IMG/VR virus record: IMGVR_UViG_3300034418_008706
Location: 1 to 41,498 of that record
DNA: 41,498 bases
Reading direction: 5' to 3' (one strand)
Origin: a virus
Part shown: positions 28,301-34,700 of the stretch, piece by piece
Position numbering within the stretch: position 1 is the stretch's first letter
Layout: each line of letters opens with the position of its first letter
Program-made: the position numbers and the translations under genes
The notes under the pieces: generated by a model
The model's database searches: none
Told to the model about the DNA's origin: nothing
Seen by the model: the letters and a program-made list of their open reading frames with translations, nothing else

Positions 28301-29909
28301 AGGTAGCCATAACACTGCTGTTGGTTTAAATGCATTACAACAAAATATAGGTGGTGTATGTAATATTGCAATTGGCCGTGGCGCATTGGGCTCAAACACG
28401 TCAGGGGATTGCAACGTCGCAGTTGGTAATCAGGCTTTAGGTAGCAATACTACCGGTAGTTATAACACAGCTATAGGTTTGGGAGCGCTTTGCGAAAATA
28501 GAACCGGATGTAGTAACACAGCTGTAGGTTATCAAGCGCTGTGCTCTAACTATTCTGGAAGAAATAACACAGCTGTAGGTTATCAAGCCCTATTCTCTAA
28601 TAATGGTGGTTACGGTAACACAACAGTTGGTTGGAGTGCTGGACGTAGTATTCAAACCGGGCAATATAATACTATCATGGGCGCTTGGGCAGGGTGTACT
28701 AACACTGCAGCTAGTTTTGTGACTGCTATCGGTCAAAACGCGTTAAGAAATAATACTGTTGGCTATAGCACGGCTGTTGGTTGGTCTGCACTTCAAAATA
28801 ACAGCACTGGGTCTGGCAACGTTGCAATGGGCCCACAATCGTTATACTTTAATACTACTGGTAGTGAAAACGTAGCGTTTGGCGCGTGCAGCCTCTGCGC
28901 TAACACTACTGGTAATAGCAACACAGCTATTGGGTATACAGCACTAAAGGCCAATACATTTGGCTGCCAAAACGTTGCTATTGGCGCAAATGCTCTGAGA
29001 TTAAACACCACAGGGTCAGAAAATATTGCTATTGGACTAAGTGCTTTAAATAGCAATACCATCGGTGGTGGCAATGTTTCTATTGGTCGATCTTCTTTGA
29101 CCGGTAACACCACAGGTGCTTGCAATGTATCGGTTGGCTTCTACTCTATGGTTGGAAATACAATTGGAACTCAAAACGCGGCCATTGGTGCAAATTCATT
29201 GCGTTGCAATACAACTGGAGTTATGAACACAGCGGTTGGACATGATGCTTTGTGCTCTAACACAACTGGGTTTAGAAACACAGCTGTTGGCTCGTGCACA
29301 TTGTGCAAAAACACGTGTGGTGTAAGAAATATTGCTATTGGCTCAGCAGCAATGCAAAACAATACTACTGGAAATTGTAACGTTGCTGTTGGTCCAGCTG
29401 CATTGTTTAATAATACAATAGGTGGTAAAAATACAGCAATTGGGTATGGTGCGGCATATAGTCTTACAACTGGTAGCAACAATACATTACTTGGTAACGG
29501 AGCAGCTACTAGTTCAGCAACTGTATCAAACGAAATAACACTTGGTGACACTAATGTTAAGACGTTCCGTATCCCAGCTCTGAGCTATAGCATTGATAGT
29601 ACTGGTGAAGTATCAGCAGTAAACTTTAACACAACTTCTGATCAAAACCTCAAAGAGAATATTGAGCGTATTAATAATGGTATAGATATAATTAACAATA
29701 TCAATCCTGTTAGCTTTAATTGGAAGTCATCTGGTAAGAAATCATATGGTGTTATTGCTCAGGAAATTGAGCAGTTGATTCCTGAAGCAGTTTCCACTAA
29801 TATAGAAGGGAACAAGCATGTCAACTATACGCAGATTATTGCGTTCTTAGTAGATGCTGTACAAGATCAACAAAGACAAATAGATGAGTTGAAATCTAAA
29901 ATACAATGA
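22365..29909 (+). CDS. Giant tail fibre 2 with four beta-roll arrays and S74 chaperone
   Basis: This is a 2514-residue protein with an AAGGA ribosome site. The N-terminal 50 residues (AIKLKKSSVSSNAPGTGDID, GELAINYADGKLFYKN) are Mtd-type and probably anchor the fibre. Four arrays of 17-residue turns follow, of about 13, 22, 37 and 38 turns, again cysteine-rich. Each array opens with ASSIDELSDG...GLG.GALA.DDG, and the first three close with NEITLGDANITSFRIPGLQ and HGQVLAFDSAGGDIAFTT. Between arrays 3 and 4 is an inserted module (VGDLWYDKTDGTLNIYYQDS). The last 91 residues form a peptidase S74 intramolecular chaperone: the TSDQNLKENI box with S2425 and K2430, then INPVSFNWK, YGVIAQEIEQLIPEAV and a coiled-coil end. 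S74 domains trimerise fibres and then cut themselves off at the serine. Confidence 0.9.
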   Translation: MATAIKLKKSSVSSNAPGTGDIDYGELAINYADGKLFYKNSSNVIKNFSDSDAVQTQIDNAIVAAGSYNDASVDAHLNTSTATTSQHLTWNGSDYSWDSIAAGVTSIDDLSDGSSPDATSLGLGTNALANDDGSANSNTAVGQCALNANTTGQYNVAVGSLALVNNKTGSQNVAVGQYAGYNICSSANVAIGNNTLYQTTTGGYNVAIGQNAMYANTTGQQNTAVGYYAMYSNTGGKCNVALGTQSSYNNTTGEANTAVGHNSLNANTSGCENTAIGYGAGRLTTIGRWNTAVGSKAFCRNTSGSYNTAVGQGSLFCTITGMCNTAHGTLALFAATGSNNTSVGMVSGCTLTTGSNVTTLGYNAQPSSATVSNEITIGDANITSFRIPGLQATATHGQVLAFDSAGGDIAFTTVAAGGASSIDELSDGVNDTTDDNLGLGDGALAAISAGAGTANENTAVGNRALNANTIGDYNTAIGSDALFVNTTGSSNTAIGRAAMKCNVTGVSNIAVGVSAMLNNLGGCNNVGIGNSSLCANTTAGDNVAIGLFAQRNLTSGSGGNISIGTCALATVTTGYQNTVIGHYGGRSINGAARSNVAVGAYAMLNSTSGIHNVALGNDALYNNGAGANYNVAVGYAAGRSNNASGNVFVGYSSGYNSTTGDGLVGMGYAALCKNTTGNYNTAIGCYALACNTYGSCNTALGRAALCANTTGTDNTAVGTFAMALNTCGDHNTAIGKCSMYTNTTGLGNTAIGKHSLKAQTWGRYNTSLGNYAMQASISGSCNTAVGYGSLFLNTIGERNVGVGHYSLRSNTTGCNNTAVGQYAGCTITTGSNVTVIGQNAQPSSATVSNEITLGDANITSFRIPGLQATATHGQVLAFDSAGGDIAFTTVSGGASSIDELSDGINDGSSVGLGTGALATDDGTSNRNTALGHQTLANSSTGYDNTSVGWYALCSNTAGYCNIAIGSVSLCANSSGICNVAVGVQSLYSNTTGGCNIAVGGTALRNNVDGQRNVAVGAGASYSNTTGYDNVVLGYQTLKSNTTGMGNIIIGSCAGCTATYAQNSVVIGYYAGCSAQRLSDQIFIGCGAGRATTTGANNVFVGNSAGRFSTVSQQNIAIGMFSGFYNVSGNCNVTLGYFAGANNTTNCHNVAIGVCSQYGSVCGNQVSVGAYSLKNSTTGHSNTAIGHCSLFTNTTGYGNTAVGMCSLISNTSGYNNVAMGCASLLCSTTAYGNTSIGTGSMRFNTTGSWNTSLGQESLYSNTVGTLNVAVGPAALYTNVSGSKNVAVGFYSLRDNVTGECNVAVGYGSLLNNKGTGNVAVGTHAIKSLTTGINNTAVGYEALCSNIIGSGNTAVGHYSLRTTTGSCNTAVGRFTAPNATSAGLTSAFGHCTLYSLTTGQGNTSFGAESLTNLTFGNQNSAFGLQTLKSQTTSSRNNAFGYLAGCSITSGYDNVMIGSCAMCAAVTSRSNVAVGNNAMQSATSSYGGVAIGFKSMVQATGSAQYNTAVGSFSLCNATGGANTALGAAAGGGITSGECNTVLGRSAGNTLTTGSCNIVIGAGAQPSAAGVYNEITLGNANITSFRIPGLQSGATHGQVLAFDSAGGDIAFTTISGGGGGLDSAAVTSLIDSDYVRLRQIGALIDSAVPSVKVGDLWYDKTDGTLNIYYQDSAETPVFVNVASSTAAAAGGASSIDELSDAIADSTGGTSLSIGLGSGALANDDGSLNKNTAVGICALNATAAASLNTAVGMGALCSLTTGDQNTAIGVCALRCLGSSTWAYYNVAIGACAGLNTTAGVNNVIVGTFAGIDPNLATGNTLIGHQTGTATEGSYATALGYRALRFNTTGGANTAVGTFALTNNVTGGCNTALGFCSMVNNTLGDCNTAVGRSALRSNVTGCFNTGMGANALEDNTTGHSNTAVGGGALCLNTTGHSNTAIGRLALSLNTGGLYNTAVGCRALNLNSTGQANVAIGLAAMCLNSTGSHNTAVGLNALQQNIGGVCNIAIGRGALGSNTSGDCNVAVGNQALGSNTTGSYNTAIGLGALCENRTGCSNTAVGYQALCSNYSGRNNTAVGYQALFSNNGGYGNTTVGWSAGRSIQTGQYNTIMGAWAGCTNTAASFVTAIGQNALRNNTVGYSTAVGWSALQNNSTGSGNVAMGPQSLYFNTTGSENVAFGACSLCANTTGNSNTAIGYTALKANTFGCQNVAIGANALRLNTTGSENIAIGLSALNSNTIGGGNVSIGRSSLTGNTTGACNVSVGFYSMVGNTIGTQNAAIGANSLRCNTTGVMNTAVGHDALCSNTTGFRNTAVGSCTLCKNTCGVRNIAIGSAAMQNNTTGNCNVAVGPAALFNNTIGGKNTAIGYGAAYSLTTGSNNTLLGNGAATSSATVSNEITLGDTNVKTFRIPALSYSIDSTGEVSAVNFNTTSDQNLKENIERINNGIDIINNINPVSFNWKSSGKKSYGVIAQEIEQLIPEAVSTNIEGNKHVNYTQIIAFLVDAVQDQQRQIDELKSKIQ
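23451..23655 (+). repeat. Neck/linker module copy A in fibre 2
   Basis: Segment encoding NAQPSSATVSNEITIGDANI through the SSIDELSDG start of the next array. It is close to copy B (24879–25080) with scattered, mostly silent changes, and to copy C (27041–27200). It joins successive beta-roll arrays. Confidence 0.8.
24879..25080 (+). repeat. Neck/linker module copy B in fibre 2
   Basis: Second copy of the neck module (SNEITLGDANITSFRIPGLQ then HGQVLAFDSAGGDIAFTT), ending in the array-start phrase SSIDELSDG. Same protein as copy A apart from a few residues. Confidence 0.8.
27041..27200 (+). repeat. Neck/linker module copy C in fibre 2
   Basis: Third copy, slightly more diverged (AQPSAAGVYNEITLGNANIT). 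It is followed by the inserted 70-residue VGDLWYDKTDG module (about 27205–27415) before the fourth array begins. Confidence 0.75.
28089..28166 (+). repeat. Recent 51-bp unit duplication in fibre 2 array 4
   Basis: A 27-base exact match (28089–28115 and 28140–28166), 51 bases apart, encodes NTTGHSNTA twice. Most array units differ at synonymous sites, so exact identity marks a recent unit duplication or conversion. Confidence 0.7.
28514..28588 (+). repeat. Second recent 51-bp unit duplication in fibre 2 array 4
   Basis: A 24-base exact match at 28514–28537 and 28565–28588, again offset by exactly 51 bases. It encodes NTAVGYQA in both turns. Confidence 0.7.
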
Positions 29910-29916
29910 GGATATA

Positions 29917-30762
29917 ATGAAAGTTGTTCTAGTGACAGGGGGTTTTGACCCCCTCCATTCTGGTCATATTGAATATTTTAAAGCTGCCAAAGAACTCGGA
30001 GATATTCTCTGTGTTGGTATTAATAGCGACGAATGGTTGACTCGTAAAAAGGGTCGACCATTTATGTCTTTTGAAGAACGAAAAGCTATTGTTGAAAATA
30101 TCAAACCAGTTGGATATGCATTTGGGTTTGATGATCAAGATGATACAGCAATAAAAGCTATAGAGCACGTCAAAGCTACTTTTCCAAAACCTGAAGTTGT
30201 TTTTGCCAACGGTGGCGATAGAACAAAAGACAATGTTCCTGAAATGGTATTTGATGATGTTCAATTTGTTTTTGGTGTTGGTGGTACTGATAAGATGAAT
30301 TCAAGTAGTTGGATACTTGACGAATGGAAAACCCAAAAAACAGAAAGAGAATGGGGCTATTGGCGTGTACTCGATGATAAGGATACGGTCAAAGCAAAGG
30401 AGTTAGTAATTTATCCAGGGAAATCATTATCCGACCAAAGGCATTTTTATAGAAATGAGCATTGGTATGTCCTAGAAGGTGCTATGATGATGGATATTGA
30501 GCATGGGGAGATAATCTCGACAAATGTGGGTAGAGATAAGACTATTACATTAAGACAGCATCAAACCTATGTTATAAGAAGAGAAGACTGGCACAGAGCT
30601 TATAATCCATACGATAAGCCTTGTCACATACTTGAAGTACAGTATGGAATAAAATGTATCGAAGAAGATATTGAACGTAGAAATATTATAAATAAAGGTA
30701 TGAATATCATGCCTAGTAACCTTAAAGGAGTCGAAGATGGCAACATACGCACCAATCACTAA
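29917..30762 (+). CDS. Fusion of HldE/TagD-type nucleotidyltransferase with a sugar-phosphate-isomerase-type cupin
   Basis: This is a 281-residue protein. Residues 1–135 form a cytidylyltransferase-like domain: VTGGFDPLHSGH (6–17) with the HxGH signature at 14–17, VGINSDEWLTRKKGRPFMSF (33–52) and NGGDRT (98–103). This is the fold of the ADP-heptose synthase C-terminal domain and of glycerol-phosphate cytidylyltransferase. Residues 145–252 are a cupin like that of type II mannose-6-phosphate isomerase/GDP-mannose pyrophosphorylase: EWGYWRVLD, PGKSLSDQRHFYRNEHWYVL with H176, E181 and H182, IRREDWHRAYNP with H226, and LEVQYG. The two are normally found apart. The gene follows fibre 2 with a GAGGA site and begins a sugar-related group. 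Making or ordering an activated sugar is inferred. Confidence 0.75.
   Translation: MKVVLVTGGFDPLHSGHIEYFKAAKELGDILCVGINSDEWLTRKKGRPFMSFEERKAIVENIKPVGYAFGFDDQDDTAIKAIEHVKATFPKPEVVFANGGDRTKDNVPEMVFDDVQFVFGVGGTDKMNSSSWILDEWKTQKTEREWGYWRVLDDKDTVKAKELVIYPGKSLSDQRHFYRNEHWYVLEGAMMMDIEHGEIISTNVGRDKTITLRQHQTYVIRREDWHRAYNPYDKPCHILEVQYGIKCIEEDIERRNIINKGMNIMPSNLKGVEDGNIRTNH
30687..30694 (+). promoter_or_regulatory. Candidate T4-type late promoter (TATAAATA)
   Basis: Perfect octamer 43 bases before the ATG at 30737, which has an excellent AAAGGAG ribosome site at about 30723–30729. It lies inside the end of the preceding gene. Spacing fits a short leader, so the small gene probably has its own late transcript. 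Confidence 0.55.
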
Positions 30763-31084
30763 AACGCTCGTGAAAGCAGTACCTACGAAGCGTGCATCAG
30801 ATAACTTTGTAACCCGTTGGGAGATCGAAGTCAACTATGCATATGCAGGAGATGCAGACGCAGATCCAGTACAACCAGCATGGGATACTGATTACTCAGA
30901 ATCAGTCCAAATCGAAACACCAGAAAAAGTTGCAACAGGCTACACAAGAGCCGAATTGATTGCAATGATGCCTGCTGTTATCGATGATCATGTTTTCCAT
31001 GCTCATTACGAAGCGTTCAATCTCGCACCAGCAGAACCAGAAGAATCAGCAGAAAACGACTTTGATTTAGATACTCTAGGTTAA
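30737..31084 (+). CDS. Small acidic hypothetical protein
   Basis: This is a 115-residue protein. It begins inside the previous gene (26-base overlap) behind the best Shine–Dalgarno of the neighbourhood and a late promoter octamer, so it may be made in quantity. The N-terminal half alternates charged and aromatic residues (VTRWEIEVNYAYAG, about 25–38), suggesting beta strands. The middle has TGYTRAELIAMMPAVIDDHV and the last 20 residues are strongly acidic (EPEESAENDFDLDTL). I do not recognise a family. High expected expression suggests a structural or stoichiometric partner rather than an enzyme. Confidence 0.55.
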   Translation: MATYAPITKTLVKAVPTKRASDNFVTRWEIEVNYAYAGDADADPVQPAWDTDYSESVQIETPEKVATGYTRAELIAMMPAVIDDHVFHAHYEAFNLAPAEPEESAENDFDLDTLG

Positions 31085-31099
31085 TGGGTATTCTATATC

Positions 31100-31759
31100 A
31101 TGAGAAACGTTATGATTGCTGCGCCATCGTACGATGGCACTATAACTGTATGGCATGCATCGGCTCTAAGTGAGACCTGTAAGTTAGGTCTCACAAAAGA
31201 GATTAACGTATATTGTATATACATGTCATACGATTCTCTGGTTCAGAGAGCGCGAAATGATATTGTCCAACTAGCATTAGATCAACAAGTTGATGATTTG
31301 GTTTTCATTGATTGTGATGTAGATTGGACACCAGAAGATTTCTTCAAGCTATTAGAATATGATGTTGATGTCGTAGGAGGAATCTATCCAAAGAAGGGTG
31401 ATACTGAAGACTATCCAGTCAAAGCATTAAATCAGAATTTAAAGTTTGAGGAAAATGGTCTGATAGAAGTGGAAGGAATTGCAACAGGATTTTTGAGATT
31501 AACAAGAAAAGCGTTGCAAACAGTTTCAGATGATAGTATAGAATATACAGAATCGCATAAACCAAAACCAATTAAAATGGTTTTTGATATTACAGTAGAT
31601 GAAAAAGGTGAATTGATATCTGAGGATATTGTATTTTGTAGGAAGTGGAGAAAGTTGGGTGGAAAAGTATGGTTTGATCCGTCTATAAAACTTTCACACG
31701 TAGGTACAAAACGTTGGAATGGTGACTTTATGAGATGGTTAGATAAAATAAAACAATAA
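31100..31759 (+). CDS. GT-A fold glycosyltransferase
   Basis: This is a 219-residue protein, short but complete for a minimal GT-A domain. DDLVFIDCDVDW (65–76) contains the DxD-type metal and nucleotide-sugar site. VVGGIYPKKG (91–100) and TGFLRLTRKAL (129–139) follow in the usual order, then ISEDIVFCRKWRKLGGKVWF (173–192) with the catalytic-region ED at 175–176 and the closing IKLSHVG (196–202) with H200. It would transfer a sugar from a nucleotide donor in the cytoplasm to an unknown acceptor. Two inverted repeats lie within its first 100 bases. Neighbours are the nucleotidyltransferase–cupin gene and fibre 3. Confidence 0.75.
   Translation: MRNVMIAAPSYDGTITVWHASALSETCKLGLTKEINVYCIYMSYDSLVQRARNDIVQLALDQQVDDLVFIDCDVDWTPEDFFKLLEYDVDVVGGIYPKKGDTEDYPVKALNQNLKFEENGLIEVEGIATGFLRLTRKALQTVSDDSIEYTESHKPKPIKMVFDITVDEKGELISEDIVFCRKWRKLGGKVWFDPSIKLSHVGTKRWNGDFMRWLDKIKQ
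31123..31138. repeat. 16-base perfect palindrome just inside the glycosyltransferase gene
   Basis: GCCATCGTACGATGGC is fully self-complementary and begins 23 bases after the ATG at 31100. It could be an operator-like site or a small hairpin affecting translation; the codons it spans (PSYDG) may also explain it. Confidence 0.45.
31170..31194 (+). repeat. Hairpin inside the glycosyltransferase gene
   Basis: GTGAGACCT and AGGTCTCAC form a perfect 9-bp stem with a 7-base loop, 70 bases into the gene. It is followed by AAAAG, not by a U-run, so it is not an intrinsic terminator. With the palindrome at 31123 it makes the start of this gene unusually structured. Confidence 0.5.
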
Positions 31760-31769
31760 GGATTAACCA

Positions 31770-34700
31770 ATGGCAATTAAAGTTCAAGGTACCACAGTTA
31801 TTAATGACAGCGCCGCACTGCAGAACATTACTGCCTTGGACGCCACGACTAGTGCAACAATCTCCTCTGCAGTAGGCGGTGGTGGAGCTTCTGCCATTAA
31901 CGATCTAAGCGATGCTTCTACTGCTGGAACAAGAAACTTAGCTTTAGGAACTAGCGCTGGTACTGGCCAGGCCGGAAACACAACAGTCGGATTTGAAGCT
32001 GGATGTAACTTATCAGCTGCTAACGGTGATCAGAACATATTTGTGGGTACTTACGCGGGTAAATCATTCTCAGTAGCTGATCACCAAATTGGTATTGGAT
32101 ATGGAGCGATGTGCGCTGGGTCTTCTGTTCCGTTCTATAACGTAGCGGTTGGCTCATATGCTATGATGAATATTACAGGCGGATGTAATACAGCGCTGGG
32201 TGGAAGCGCAATGCGTTGCAGCCTTAATGCAACCTGTAATGTAGCTGTTGGATATAACTCTCTATACTTTAATACAACAGGAATAAATAATACTGCAGTT
32301 GGTGTAAATGCATTATACTCTATGACAACTGGACAAAACAATACAGCAATTGGAGTCAACGCTCTTTGTGCTAGCACAAATGGCAATGAAAATACCGTTG
32401 TTGGTACGAATGCACAAAGGCAAACCACTTGCTTTACTGTTGCTGTTGGATTTAATGCTTTATTTAATTCATCAGGTAATCAAAATGTCGCAGTTGGTCA
32501 TTGTGCTTCAACTTCAAATACGACTGGAGCCGGTAATGTTACTTTAGGCTATAGAAGTTTTCGTAATAATACTACTGGCGTAAACAGCGTAGCTATTGGT
32601 ATGAATTCAATGTGTAATAACACCGGCGGATATTTCAATGTTGGTGTTGGGGGAAGTACGTTATTTAATAACACAACTGGTTATGGAAATACTGCTGTTG
32701 GATATCTCTCAGGCCAAAGCGTTGAAGGGTCTAACGTTACCACAATTGGTTATATCGCTCAGCCAAGCTCAGCTACCGCTACTAATGAAATAACATTAGG
32801 TAATGCTAATGTCAGTTTGCTTCGTATTCCAGGGCTTGGATCTACTGATGGTCATGTGCTTACGTATGATTCTGCTAGTGGTGGTATTGTTCTGGCAGCT
32901 GCAGGAGGTGGTGGTGCTTCTTCTATTGATGGTCTAAGCGATGGTAAATCGCCTGACACTACATCAATTGGTCTTGGTACTAATGCGCTAGCTAATGATG
33001 ATGGATCTTCTAATCGTAATATTGCATTGGGTCAATCAGCTCTACAAAATGTTACTACTGGATGCCGGAACACAGCCATAGGTTACGGTACTCTGACGGC
33101 TCTAACTACTGGTTGTGAAAACACAGCTATAGGCAACCAGGCTCTCTCTTGCGCTGTGACAACAAGGTATGGCACTGCGATTGGCTCTCTTGCCAGTTTC
33201 AGAGATACATCTAGCGTTAGAAATACTGCAATAGGTTTCCAGGCTAAGATGTATGGTAATGGTAACGATAACACAATGATTGGTGCATGTGCTGGTCGAT
33301 TAACTAGTGGGGGATGTAACACAGCTGTTGGTGCCCAATCGTTATTGAATAACACAACAGGTGGTTGCAATACAGCTGTTGGTAGTTATGCATTGAGATG
33401 TAATACTACTGCTAGCTGTAACACTGCTGTTGGTAGTGATGCTATGTATTTTAATACTAGTGGTCATACTAATGTAGCTGTTGGCTATCAATCATTGTGT
33501 AAAAACACACGTGGTTGTTATAACGTAGCACTAGGTGCTTGTGCTAGTTATGGTAATACATCCGGGATTTATAATACCGCAGTTGGTTTGCTGGCGCTAA
33601 AATGTAATACTACGGGACGTTTTAACGCGGCAGTTGGTTCACTAGCTTTATTCAACAACACATGCAGTGATTATAACACTGCTTTTGGTAATAGTGCCCT
33701 TCGTAATAATACTACTGGTACTACTAATACTGCTATTGGTGCCTCTTCTGGCTGTACAATTACTACTGGATCAAACTTAACTGTTCTTGGCTATAATGCT
33801 CAGCCAAGTTCAGTGACAGCTACTAATGAAATCACACTTGGTGATTCTAATGTCAGTCTACTTCGTATTCCTGGTCTAGGATCAACAGATGGTCATGTAC
33901 TGACATATGATTCTACTAGTGGGGGTATGATTCTAGCAGCTGCAGGAGGTGGTGCTTCTTCTATTGATGGTTTGAGCGATGGTAAATCACCTGATGCATC
34001 CTCACTAGGCCTTGGTACTAATGCTCTAGCTAATGATTATGGTACAACAAATCAGAACGTTGCTATAGGTTGTAATGCGCTGTGTACTAATGTTACAGGA
34101 TGTTTTACTGTTGCTATTGGTGTGTGCGCATTAACAAACATGACAGGGTTCGGTTGTAATACAGCAGTAGGGTATTGTGCATTAGCTAGCAACACTACAG
34201 CTAATGGAAATGCTGCTGTTGGTACTTACGCATTAAGATTTAGCACTGGAGGTAATAATACCGCTTTTGGTAAAAGCGCAATGGCGAGTAATACTACTGG
34301 TTATCAAAACACTGCTGTAGGTCAAGGTGTAATGTCCAGCAACACACTTGGTGGAGATAATACTGCCATTGGATTCAATGCATTGTCTTTCAATACTACT
34401 GGTAACTCAAACGTTGCTGTTGGAAATCATGCTTTGGGTAAGAATATAAGTGGTTATGAAAATGTTGCTGTTGGTAAAGTAGCACTGTATTGCAATGTTA
34501 GTGGTCAGCAAAATGCTGCTGTTGGCACCTGCGCAATGAGACAGAATTGTGGAGGTAACTGTAATGCTGCGCTCGGTAGTTATGCATTGTATAATAATAC
34601 CTATGGTAATGAAAACGTTGCTATAGGATTCTGTTCTTTATTTTCAGCTACTACACCAACTTCTATTATAGCAATTGGCGCTAGTGCACTAAAATCATTA

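Noticed and set aside
20693-29909. Diversity-generating retroelement suggested by the Mtd-like N-termini
   Set aside because: No reverse transcriptase, no template repeat and no variable C-terminal lectin repeat are visible in the window.
29938-29953. GGGGG/CCCCC hairpin just after the start of the nucleotidyltransferase gene
   Set aside because: Only five pairs, no U-run, and it encodes the conserved GGFDP motif, so codon choice explains it.
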